From Coemansia sp. RSA 922 (Eukaryota > Kickxellomycota > Kickxellomycetes > Kickxellales > Kickxellaceae): DNA of 41,606 nucleotides. Positions within the stretch are counted from its first letter, which is position 1. The number at the start of each line of letters is the position of its first letter. Below, in pieces: positions 16,360 through 25,937 of this stretch. Position numbers and translations under genes: made by a program. Below the pieces are notes generated by a model. The model was not told where the DNA came from. It made no database searches and saw nothing but the letters and a program-made list of their open reading frames with translations. The stretch lies in the NCBI GenBank assembly GCA_027577415.1, contig JANBQS010000067.1, positions 1 to 41,606 of the forward strand, in the 5' to 3' direction.

Positions 16360-18501
16360 TCAAAGTTCTTTTCTTCTAAGCACTGACGACGACGACGCAG
16401 ATGTCCTTGAATGAATGACATTGGTCCACCAATACTTGATCGCATGGTACGCAACAAATGTCGACACCAGTCCCAAACCCGCCAACGCGGTGACGCCAAC
16501 AATGCGAGCCGCCGACCAAGCCTGAGGTCTCAACAACAAGAGAGACGGGGTAGCCGACTGCGGGCTACGAGTGATAGCCGCCATTCTCTGAAAGACACTA
16601 GCAATCTGCCCGCCCTTAACCGACACATAAACAGGAGCCGTCAGCTTTAACTCCCTACAGTAAATATCAGGAGGCTGTTCACCGCGCTGTTCGACATAGT
16701 CCAAATCGCTTTTAGTAGCGACAAAAATGACAGGCACCGAATCCAACGAATAGTTTTTCCGCAAATTTGTCAAATATGCAAACGAATTCGGGTCACTCGA
16801 GTCATACACCATCACTAGAAGGTCACAGCACTCCAGCTGTCGCCGGCTCTGCAGGACACTTGTATCGTAGGGTCCAAATTCTTGCATGACGAGGAATTTC
16901 TCAGAGCCCTTAACGTCGACAGAGTTCACGGTGGTTGTGGATCGCGTCGTGGGCGAGTAGTCGTCTGTAAAGGGCTTTTTGGCGAATGCTCGGATTAAAG
17001 AGCTTTTGCCCGAGCCCGCGCTGCCTACAAAATAGCAGAGGAATACGTTGCGTTGCAGTTTACCCTTCTTCCGCCTCCGCAAAGCACTGCTGCCGCTGCT
17101 GCTACCAGAGCCGCCATATCGGCCGACCAAACGTATACCGTCGCGAATATCGCCAGGGAATCCAAAGTAAGCCAAGTAAGCCAGCGTCATCTTGTGGTCG
17201 AGAAGCGTGGTCATGCTCCACTGCGCCAACCAGCCCTCCAGCGTCACATTGCCAGCGGCATTGGTCACGGTGGACTCTGGGAACTTGCCACGTTTCCAGG
17301 GGATGCCTGGCGAGAGACCAAAAATGTTGTCCAGCTCGTCTGGGCAAAAGGCGCTGTCACCGTCAGCATCATAGCGCTTGAATATCTCGGTGAAAAAGGC
17401 GTAGCCGCCGGGACTAAGCTCCACACAACAGTCAGGCGGCACGTCGAAATCAGGGTTCAAAAAGTCTTCGCGCAGGCTGAGATCGTCTCCGTAGCCAAAG
17501 CGCCGCAGAACCATCCATGTGGTCTCTACCCGTCCGCGCTGTATAAACAAGAGATGCAGGTACAGAAAGCCCTCGACATTGAGTCCGCCGTCAACGACGC
17601 CGTCGGGGCGACTGGCCTTGACTATCTCCTTGACACCCTCGAGTTCGCGCTGCTGGAGCGGTGTGTTGAAGCACTTGCGCTGAAACTCATTCAGCTCTGC
17701 GTCACTCAAAATACTGTCTCCGTCCATATCGCATAGCCGAAAGATGCGCACCAGGGCCTCGGTACATTTGGGCTTCATCGCGTGGTCCCTGGCATCGTAG
17801 AGCGGACGAGTCGGATGTAGGACGGCCTTTTGGGCAAAATAAAACAGCTCAGATACATTGAGCAAGGCCTTGGCAGAGCACTCGACACAGATCTCAATCT
17901 CCCGATACTCATTCATGATCGGCACTACTTCTTCCTCCAGCACTGTGGCGTGGCTAATGTCTTCGTCCCGCATGTCGACTTTGTTGCCTACGAGTATCAC
18001 AGGTAGGTTGATACCCTGCTGTCGCAGCAGGGGGAGCCAGTGCTCGTGTACACGCTGGAAGCTGGTCCGATCGTCTACTGCGTATACTATACATACGACG
18101 TTTGCTTTCCGGAGCTCCGTTTCGAGTATCTCCTGGTCGTCGCCCTTGGACGACGTGTCTATGATGTGGGTCGTGACGTTTTCGGGCGTCACCTCGGGCG
18201 GGATAGTCACTTCGGGAACAACCGCTTGGACCTATCGAGTTGAAGCTTAGGCGTTAGCGATAAGAAGGCATGCGGCGTATGTATGTGTGGAAGAGCGTGT
18301 GTGGGTGTAAATTCAACTTACATTGACTATAAACGTCTCCTTGATAAGCGCCGTCACCAATGTGCTCTTGCCAACTCCACCTATAGAGAATGTGAAGGAT
18401 ACGGGTGAATTAGAACACTGTTGCTAAATCTTGAATTTGAGCAAATGATAGAAAGAGAGCGTACCGTCGCCAACCAGAACAATGCGAATATCGTCGCGCA
18501 T
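16360..18501 (-). CDS. GEM1: Mitochondrial Rho GTPase (Miro)
   Basis: 655-aa outer-mitochondrial-membrane GTPase that controls mitochondrial distribution and ER-mitochondria contacts. Three exons: 18501-18465 (MRDDIRIVLVGD), 18380-18322 and 18231-16360. The introns are GTACGC..TAG and GTAAGT..TAG. The first P-loop, 'GDGGVGKST', is formed across intron 1. Domains in order are GTPase 1 with 'GNKVDM', EF-hand 1 'DMDGDSILSDAE' (about 199-211), EF-hand 2 'DADGDSAFCPDE' (about 319-331), GTPase 2 with P-loop 'GSAGSGKSS' (about 436-443) and 'ATKSD', and a C-terminal membrane anchor (about 611-632) followed by a short basic tail. Both EF-hand loops keep Asp1/3/5 and Glu12, so calcium binding is predicted. 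Length equals yeast Gem1. Confidence 0.95.
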
Positions 18502-18851
18502 AGTATTAGCAGGCCTCTGCTCTCTGCTGGATGCCTAACAACAAATGAAAAAAAAAAAGATAAAAAAAAAGTAGTGGTGGAGAGGACAACGATAACGCTG
18601 AAACCACTTATCGCCATCAGTCATATTTGCGTGCTTACTGGCGTGATCAACCCTCCCTACTTTGCAGATCAGATTGAGCACATGTCAAAGCCGTGTCTCG
18701 TCCACGTGAGCAGACAGGTTGCCTGTATGCCTGCCATACGCGTGGCTCTCGACACACACACGCAAGTTGCTTTGCCTCTCTTTCTTTTTGCAATTCTTCA
18801 ATTTCATGACTCCTCCCCGCCACTGCCTTCAATACTACTTTTACGCAACAA
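18502..18851. promoter_or_regulatory. Divergent intergenic region, GEM1 and SLC44-type gene
   Basis: 350 bases between divergent starts. Contains an A-rich run at about 18547-18570 (GEM1 side), a palindromic CACGTG at 18703-18708, and a pyrimidine-rich stretch near 18775-18830 just before the ATG at 18852. No coding sequence is supported. Confidence 0.45.
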
Positions 18852-21387
18852 ATGCCCTTCAGAGAACCAGAATTCCGACAAGCGTGCTTTGCATGGGTAC
18901 GTACACCGCCGCAGTTTTGTTTCCCCTTTGTCTAACTAGCAACGTCACCAACTAACCGCAGACCATGCATTTTTTCCCTCGTTATTGTTGTAGGTGTCTC
19001 GGTTATCGGGCGAGCAGATTAGTGATACTGCGGATTTGTTAGACGCTCGTGTATTAATAGACATCACCACTCAGGCTGACCCAGAGTACTTTGCCTCCGC
19101 ATCGATTGTACTGTCCAGTCGACCTGGCGAGCCCAACATCGATGCATTAGCGCAGCTTGCTCGCTTGCTTCTGCGTTATTTTGAGATGGGTCTAGAGCGC
19201 CCTCTGACACGCGACTGTGTCCCAGGTGTCACCAGCCTGATCACCCCTCCTCTTGACGACTTTTGGCGCCTCTTAGTGCTAGTAGTATCGGTGACGCTGC
19301 TGAGCGAGCGAAACGGCGCCAACGAGCTGTTTAACGAGCTAGATGAGCATACACAGACTGTATTAGAGCGCGGAATAGGCAGTGTGTGGAGCGGAGGCAC
19401 TGCTAGTCACGGCAGACAGCAACCACAAAGCCATAGAAGGCAGCCAAGTATAGATATGGCGGGCAGTGATGTCAGCCAAATCAGTAGCCACGGACTAGTA
19501 AGACTGTCGTCCAGCGCGACGTCGAGCAAAAAGCGAGATGAGTCGCGGTCCCATTTACAACCCCTGCTACAGCGCTCGTCAAACGAATCTGCGTCGAATG
19601 ACAGTTTTACTAGCGTACAGACATCTTTCCAGCCATTCAGATCGGCATACTCGTCGTTTCCCAGTGAGCAGCTGCCATTTGCCGAGCTGGCGCATGGATC
19701 ATCTGGGCTTTCCTCTCGACAGCGGTCTTTGCAAAGTCGCAACTTGGGCGGTGGAGACTCAGTAATGCTGCAGCAGTCGTCAGTACATGAACCGGCGCTG
19801 TTGCGAGTCACTGACGCTGATTCCCAGTCAATTGGCACCATTGCCTCTACGATAGAGTACACTAGACAACGAGGCTCTTTGATCGGTTTAGTGCCCAGCG
19901 ACAGCGAAGACGATGACGACCACCGCCATGGGCTGCGTGCGGAGGAGGAAGATGCCGGAGTGATGAGCGACGCCGAGTCCTATGTGTCTGAATTTAGCCA
20001 CGACTTGGAAGAATACGGACGAGACGTAATGACGATAGGATTCGACGGGCCCAATTTGTTTGCTGCCTATATGTTCTTGTCCAACACCATTTGCTACGTC
20101 GCCATTGGCTGCTATTTGGTGCTTACTACTGAGGTGCCTCCCAGAAAGTCGCCCTACTTTAAGGACTACTACGACATGACAGCAGCGATCATGCAAGTGC
20201 TGCTGGCCTCGATCGTATCGGTCGTGCTCAGCGTAATTTGGGTGCAGATTATGCGCTTCCAGACGCAAAAGGTAGTCTGGCTGACGACCCTGGGCGTGCC
20301 AGTCGTAGGCACGGCGACAGCTGTGTGGGCTGGTACTCAGATATTCCGGATCCCTGGCGCGGAGGAGCTGATTGGGTATCGCGTGCGAAACGGCATAGTT
20401 ATCGCCATTTCGCTCATTTTGGCTATTCGATTTGCCTGGTCCATTTCGCAGCGAAGACACGACATTGAGCGCAGCGTCGATATTATCAAGCTGGCCTGTA
20501 ATGTGCTGTTACAGAACAGAGAGCTATACGCGTTTTCTATACTGCTGTTGGCTTTTTATGGCGTGCTTGCCGTTGTCTCGGCGATATTTGCGTCACGTCT
20601 AGTCTTGATCCACAGTGCCGGCCCTGACTCTGGCACTGGAGCTCCTTGGCTGCCACAACTAACCAATATCTGGGTAGTGGCAGCATATCTAACTGCGTCG
20701 TTTGCGTGGATGTCGGCGGTGTTTGTCCAGCTGCTGCGAGTAGTTGTGTCGTCAGTGGTCTGCCAGTGGTTCTTCCACCGACTGGATCCCGGAGAGCCGC
20801 CTGCATTGCGCACATTGCAAGCAGCAGTGCACTCGGCCATCTCGCAGAAGCTCGGAGTCGTAGTGGTATCGGCTACGATTCTATTTGCCGCCAAGCTATT
20901 ACACTTGATCGAATTGGGGTTACGCTGGGCTGTGAGCTTCTTGCGTATTATCCCAGTCTCGCTCGTATCTCTGGTGGTTGGCCGCCCCATTTATCTAGCT
21001 GAGGGCTGGAACAGCTACACTGCCGTTTATGCGGCGTTCAGTGGTAAGGGGTACTTTGAGTCGTCCAAGGCGGTCACTGAGCTCTTGCGCAAGCACCACT
21101 TGTTGCATTCGCCGGTGGTGTCGCTGATAAAATCGTCGATGACTTGCTATGCCCTACTTTTATCTTTGGTCTTTGGATATGCGCTCGGACTGCAGGCAGT
21201 CGACATGCTGTCCCTGCACTCGGCGCTGGTGGCTATTGCTGGGAGCGTCATGCCGTTTGCGCTCTTGCAACTAGTAACTCACGTCCTCTCGTGTACTGTA
21301 GAGGCACTGGTGGTGTGTTATGCAATCGATTTGGAAGTCGATTCTTGTCACTCACTTCATGTCGCCGAAGCAATGGCGCTTGTATAG
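18852..21387 (+). CDS. PNS1: Pns1/CTL (SLC44) family transporter
   Basis: 812 aa. Two exons: 18852-18896 (MPFREPEFRQACFAW) and 18994-21387, with a GTACGT..TAG intron of 97 bases. The first in-frame ATG after the intron is too late, so the short first exon is needed. Residues 1 to about 360 are a Ser/Gln/Asp-rich, probably disordered cytosolic domain with an acidic patch ('SDSEDDDD'). The rest has about ten hydrophobic helices. The C-terminal third shows the choline-transporter-like signature region around 'EGWNSYTAVYAAFSGKGY..SSKAVTELL' and 'LRTLQAAVHSA'. The family moves choline or ethanolamine in animals; in yeast Pns1 the substrate is unsettled. The N-terminal extension is much longer than in yeast Pns1. 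Ends tail to tail with PCC1, 67 bases apart. Confidence 0.85.
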
Positions 21388-21454
21388 AAAGGAGTATTAG
21401 TTTTTTTTATGAGCATGACCAAAATGCGATGTATAAAAAAGTAAACATTTTGTA

Positions 21455-21706
21455 TTAGGCAAATGCATCGAATGTTTTGGATACGAGGATAACCGAGTCC
21501 ATGAACCCGTTAACGCTTACACGAAGCAGACGCAGCGTATCTGCGCTGAATGTGGCGATCAACGTAGAGTCCTCTATATCGATATTGCGGATGACTTTTC
21601 CATCGGATAGTTCGCGGTCGACGTTCAGTGATCTCTTGGCAATGCCAGCTAGTCGGGCGTCGGCAAATGGGATTTTGAGTGTAAGAGAGTGTGAAAGCTC
21701 AGACAT
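21455..21706 (-). CDS. PCC1: EKC/KEOPS complex subunit Pcc1
   Basis: 83 aa, matching the small Pcc1/CTAG family in length and layout. The start 'MSELSHSLTLKIPFADARLA' corresponds to 'HTLELKIPFETERQA' of yeast, the middle has paired beta strands, and the end 'LRLLRVSVNGFMDSVILV' corresponds to 'DRVLRVGVSSIIDSIK'. It dimerises the KEOPS complex, which makes t6A on tRNAs and also acts in telomere and transcription control. The start at 21706 is the first ATG of the frame. No intron is needed. Confidence 0.9.
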   Translation of the reverse strand: MSELSHSLTLKIPFADARLAGIAKRSLNVDRELSDGKVIRNIDIEDSTLIATFSADTLRLLRVSVNGFMDSVILVSKTFDAFA

Positions 21707-22494
21707 GGTCAACAGGTACTATTATAAATAAAAATGCGGTTTGTTCAAGCCTTTTTTTCCGCGCTCAATTGAAAAGTTGGACGTGTCCGAATTGCAAGTT
21801 AATTAAAAGATATGGGCGTGTGTCGATTTCATGTGCTTTTTCAATAAATCCACTATTGTTAATCACAACCTGTAGAATCACCAACGTTGATGTAATTACC
21901 ACAGGTTTATTCAATTCTTGCTTGAAGCCTGTAGTCCACTCCATAAATAGCATATAGACACAACCCAGAATTGTGGACCGTTAGTAATAAATCCAACGTA
22001 GAAAGCTCTTTTTTTCCCTTTCAATAATTGCAAATCTCTTCTTTGTAGGAGATTTGCGGTCTTGGAAAGCACCAAATACCTTTGTAGACCTTTGAGAGTG
22101 GTCTGCTTTGAAGCTCATGCATTCTTTTTGTAAACGCAAAAAAAAAATCGATATGTGTGCATACCGATTGGCCTTTTTATGTCAGATACATCGTTTCTTG
22201 AAAGCACACAATGGGGAGGGTCTTTCTGGCTCTACCATTGCTTACTATGGCTTTAGATTTGAAGTACGCGATTGAAAGCGTTGTCCTTTTCTCCCTCTTT
22301 GCATATAAAGACATTATTGCTCTGCCACCTGCTCCTGTGTTTGTTCTTTATCATTCGTTCATTGACAATTCCTCTCCAAATTCTTCATATATCACTCCTC
22401 TCCCGCTCCTCTCCTTTTCTCTTTCGTTCAGCATATCACTCTACACTTTTTTTTTCATCGACTGCATATTTCAACTCTCTAACCCTTCTAAACA
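21707..22494. other. Intergenic, 5' half of secreted-protein repeat 1
   Basis: No gene. From about 21890 onward the sequence aligns with about 23720-24386, for example 'cttctttgtaggagatttgcggtc' near 22036 and 'cttctttgtaggagatctacggcc' near 23860. It therefore belongs to the duplicated unit of the downstream secreted-protein gene. The sequence is AT-rich with poly-T runs. Confidence 0.5.
22302..22310 (+). promoter_or_regulatory. TATA box of secreted-protein gene 1
   Basis: CATATAAAG lies about 190 bases before the ATG at 22495. A TATAAAAAG element occupies the equivalent position (about 186 bases before the ATG) in the tandem copy. The pyrimidine-rich leader after it is shared by both copies. 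Confidence 0.5.
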
Positions 22495-22794
22495 ATGCGC
22501 TACTTTACCGTCATCGTTCTTATCGCCTGCCTCATGGCATTCTGCAATGCTTCCATTGTGGCCCTATATAACCGGAACAAGAGCGTACAGCTAGACATCA
22601 AGGATACCGCGTGTGTCAAGGTTGACGCGGCGTTCAACGTTTCATCGAATAACGTGTTTTCTGCTGGATACCCTGCTAGTTTCTTTGCAAACAACGATTG
22701 CACGTACTTGGTCGGTATATCATATGCTGGTAACAGGGATTGGCAGTTTATCCCAAGGCCAATTCTCTCCGTCTCTGTACTCAAGAACTGGTAG
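22495..22794 (+). CDS. Small secreted protein, 99 aa (copy 1)
   Basis: Begins with a clear signal peptide ('MRYFTVIVLIACLMAFCNA', about 19 residues) followed by an 80-residue mature protein. The mature part has two Cys ('TACVKVD' and 'NNDCTYLVG') that could form one disulfide, and ends in 'LSVSVLKNW'. The pattern 'IVALYNRN...C..V....ASFFANNDCTYLVG...ILSVSV' resembles one beta-gamma-crystallin-like repeat, but this is only a fold guess. It is paired with a tandem paralogue at 24387, with about 60% identity by eye and stronger identity in the signal peptide. Its role outside the cell is unknown. Confidence 0.75.
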   Translation: MRYFTVIVLIACLMAFCNASIVALYNRNKSVQLDIKDTACVKVDAAFNVSSNNVFSAGYPASFFANNDCTYLVGISYAGNRDWQFIPRPILSVSVLKNW

Positions 22795-24386
22795 ATATTT
22801 TTTTTCGCGGTTCAAGTGACTGACACTCTTGGCACCTACTTTCCATTTGCGTACATTTTCTCTCTTGATAAGCTACTTTTTGGTTGGCTTAGCACTAATA
22901 AACAGTATCAGTTCATTATTTTGTGACGTCATTATTGTCTTTGAGGTTGACATTATATTTCTTACTGAGGTTTACAAATTTTACTCGCAACATTGTTGTC
23001 CAATTCCCTGACACGCGTCCGCACGGAGTAGCATTGCTTCCCCCAAAAAAAAACTTATTCACATCGCCCACCAGAATCTAGCCTTTTAATTGCCACAGTT
23101 ATTGGCATATTACGAAAAAAGTGGCAGGTGCAGAATATCACTGCCAAGCACAACTACAACTACAACGGTTCCTAGGCAACAACACCCTGAGCAGCCGCAC
23201 ATAGAGCTACAATGTATGCCTCTCCATTTTTGTGGATCTGGGCATGGCATATCATGTTATAATATCATCACGGCAACTTCTTCAATGCTAAAAGAGGGTA
23301 AGAGCGATCAGTAATCAAGTAGCTACCAATGGTGATCAGTTTAGCACTGTGGGGGGTGGTACCATGGATGCCTATGATAGAGTGTGAGTAGAGTGAGCGT
23401 TGAATAGAGCAAAATAGTAGGTGTATTTAGGAGTATAGAAAGTGAGAACGATTAAATCTGCATTTTACTTACGACAAGACGCTGTTTATATAGCCTTTTT
23501 GGCTGCCTTCTCCCACAGCCTTGTGTAGAAGGAACCAACCAGGCGTAGCATAGCTGTGTTGCACGGGTGGGCGCGAGGTTTCCTTTGCGCATCTCGTCGT
23601 GTGAAACGGGGCAGCATGCCTACAGCCGGCATCTCGGAGACCCCAGTCGACAATGCTCCACGTGGGCTGTCGGGCCAGTCTTGTGCATTGTCACGCTGTT
23701 TCGTACCAGGCACACCACTTAAACAATTACCAACGTTGATTCCATTCTTGTTTGAAATCTGTGGTCTACTTTATAAATAACAATTAGGGCAAACGACAAT
23801 TGTGAACTGTTGGTGGCAATAAATCTCACTTTTTAAGTTCCGTTCTTTCAACTATCGCCAGTCTTCTTTGTAGGAGATCTACGGCCTTTGATAACAGGTA
23901 TTCGTGTTGTTGTCCATCGCGCACACATGTCTGTTTCTTTGTAGCTCGCCAATACACCTTTGGTATTTTTTTTTATAAATGGTCTGCTTTCCAAAAGTAT
24001 ATCCACTCGTGGATCGGCCTTGATTGTGGATACCTCGTTTCCTGAAAGCAGGTATTTTTATATAGGACACCTCATCCCTCCTTTTATCTATAGCGTCAGT
24101 AAGCGAAAATAGCTTTCAGGTGCCGGCTCTATTGCTTTCTAGGATTTGGCATAAGTTTTTATGTAGGAAATTGAATGTTCTGCCTTTTTTGTCCTCCTTG
24201 TATAAAAAGCCATTCCTCAGCCGCCACTTCAGTTTTTACTCCTTATCCTCTTTGCTCGCAATTCCTCCAACTACCCATTTCCTTTCCCTCCCTTCTCGCC
24301 TTTTGCTCTTGCATTCAGCACATTTCAGACTCCTACCACCATCTTTTTTCGACTGCGTTTTTTAACTCACGATCAAAAACTCGACA
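22795..24386. other. Spacer between the two secreted-protein genes
   Basis: Consists of the 3' UTR of copy 1 (to about 23010), about 700 bases of unique sequence, and the 5' part of unit 2 (from about 23720). The unique part includes a GC-richer island at about 23500-23715. On the minus strand this island is open for 75 codons from 23713 and then runs into 'ctatataaacagc' at about 23481-23493. It may be a gene fragment. A separate open stretch at about 23090-23314 (+) has no ATG start and no recognised similarity. Neither is supported as a gene. Confidence 0.4.
24200..24209 (+). promoter_or_regulatory. TATA box of secreted-protein gene 2
   Basis: GTATAAAAAG about 186 bases before the ATG at 24387, matching the location of the TATA element of copy 1. 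Confidence 0.5.
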
Positions 24387-24686
24387 ATGCGCTACTTTAC
24401 CGCTATCGTACTTATTGCTTGCCTGATGGCTCTCTGCAATGCCAACTACGTAGCCTTATTTAACCGAAACAAGCGCCAACATCTCACCATTGAAAACACC
24501 GCCTGCGTCAAAGTCGATGCGGCATTTAGCGCTTCTTACAACTATGTGTGGACTAAAAAATACCATGCTAGTTTCTTTGCTAACGACGACTGCACATACT
24601 TGGTGGGCATAGCGTACCCCAGTAACGCGGACTGGCAGCGGATTCCTCGGCAAATTCGCTCGGTTTCGGTGGTGAAGAGCTTCTAA
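24387..24686 (+). CDS. Small secreted protein, 99 aa (copy 2)
   Basis: Tandem paralogue of the protein at 22495, with identical length, the same signal peptide type ('MRYFTAIVLIACLMALCNA') and both Cys conserved ('TACVKVDAAF', 'NDDCTYLVG'). Differences cluster in the loop after the first Cys ('SASYNYVWTKKYHASFF') and in surface residues. No pro-peptide or known toxin or enzyme motif is visible. As with copy 1, a crystallin-like beta fold is a guess. Expression of a secreted pair under similar promoters suggests a shared extracellular role. Confidence 0.75.
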   Translation: MRYFTAIVLIACLMALCNANYVALFNRNKRQHLTIENTACVKVDAAFSASYNYVWTKKYHASFFANDDCTYLVGIAYPSNADWQRIPRQIRSVSVVKSF

Positions 24687-25937
24687 ACTTGCGATTCTAA
24701 AATACGCGTGGCTGATGCTTTAGCCCCATTCCATTGCGTACACTTTTCCCCCCTGATAAGCAATTTCCAGTTTGGCTAAGCACTAATAAACAGTATCAGT
24801 TCTTTTTTGACTTACCATTGCCTTTGTGACTACCATTTTTTTTTTACTTCTTTCTGAGGTTCGCAACATTGACCCGCGACATTGATGTCCAATCCGTGGC
24901 ACACGTGTGCATGATGTATCCTTGCTCTTCTCGATCTCTATACACCAAGGCTTGATGATCCCCATGCGCTCATTTGCATACTTTACTTGGCGGAATAGGC
25001 AGTATCAACAATAAATTTAACTGCCACGAGGAGGAAGCTCTTAGTTACTCTTGCACTTTAAGATACAAATGCCTTTGACTGGTGGTGGAGATCCTTCGGC
25101 AATCGACCAAACCGACTTGGCCCGACTTTTCACACTCGCCTTCTATCACTCTCCTCCGGTCGGCGCCAGGGCGCGGGTTTTTAAATTCATGAGACCTTTG
25201 GCAAGAGTCTATACCTTTTGCATGACACTACCATGCCCATGATCTCCATGAGGCGTTATTTTATAGATAATACTTTTGCTGAACTGACCAAAGTAGGCAG
25301 CAATGACCCACTCTGAAAAGCCTTGGCGCAAGAGGCCATCACGGATGACACTTCATACGTAACTCTTGCAATAAACAAATGGCTCAATGAAGGATAAAAT
25401 TAAAACATGTCCTTATTAGCCAAGTATATTATTGAATGTGCGTGTCTCTATCGGGGTATTTGAGGTTATCAGTGGTGCAATAGCTTAACTTTTTTAAATC
25501 GATCCATTGGAAATCAACACAAGAACAGTCGATTTGTTCCCAATAATTAGGTCAGACGACTTTTGGACATGGAATGAACCCGTGCTGCCTGTTTTTGTAC
25601 ACGCACTTGAAGCGTAAGGCGCACTCCTTGTGAACAAGGCAACAGCAGACATTTAATTCAGATCCTCACCTTGGCCCCCATCCTTCCAACTTTGGCTCAA
25701 TGACATCGGGCCTATTTTTGAAATGCTTGGCTGAATTTACAAATCAACACATGGGCCAAATTAATGCCATGCATGTGTCCCAAGCCACAAACGCTTGATA
25801 GTCCATAACCCGCTCTACTCTCTACATGTAAATTTGTTTTGATTGCTACTTGTGTTGTACTTGTTGACACTAGCCTTTTTTATGGTCCTCTCATTCTCCA
25901 TTATATGCACTTTTTTCGCTCACTAATAAATATTACA
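24687..25937. other. Intergenic with eroded coding fragments
   Basis: After the 3' UTR of the secreted-protein gene (to about 24900) there are several short open pieces with protein-like composition but no complete gene. They are 25069-25242 (57 codons, 'DLARLFTLAFYHSPPVG'), 25233-25397 (54 codons with one in-frame TGA at 25314-25316), about 25500-25618 ('DDFWTWNEPVLPVFVHALEA'), and about 25701-25799. All are on the + strand in order. They may be remains of one larger gene. I cannot assign a family. Confidence 0.35.
25233..25397 (+). pseudogene. Eroded coding fragment, family unknown
   Basis: One frame from the ATG at 25233 reads 'MRRYFIDNTFAELTKVGSND', is interrupted by TGA at 25314-25316, and continues with 'ALAQEAITDDTSYVTLAINK' to the TAA at 25395-25397. 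Composition is protein-like on both sides of the stop. The preceding open stretch (25069-25242) overlaps it in another frame. Probably part of a decayed gene, but no homologue was recognised. Confidence 0.3.

Larger units (their letters stand above)
21890..23010 (+). repeat. Tandem duplication, secreted-protein unit 1
   Basis: Promoter, gene and 3' UTR all have counterparts in 23720-24900. 3'-side landmarks are 'ctgataagcaatttccagtttggctaagcac' at about 24756 against 'ttgataagctactttttggttggcttagcac' at about 22866, and 'taataaacagtatcagttc' in both. Boundaries are approximate. Confidence 0.65.
23720..24900 (+). repeat. Tandem duplication, secreted-protein unit 2
   Basis: Counterpart of 21890-23010 in the same orientation about 1.9 kb downstream. 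Coding, promoter and 3' UTR similarity are all present. Coding sequences are better conserved than spacers, so both genes are probably functional. Confidence 0.65.
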
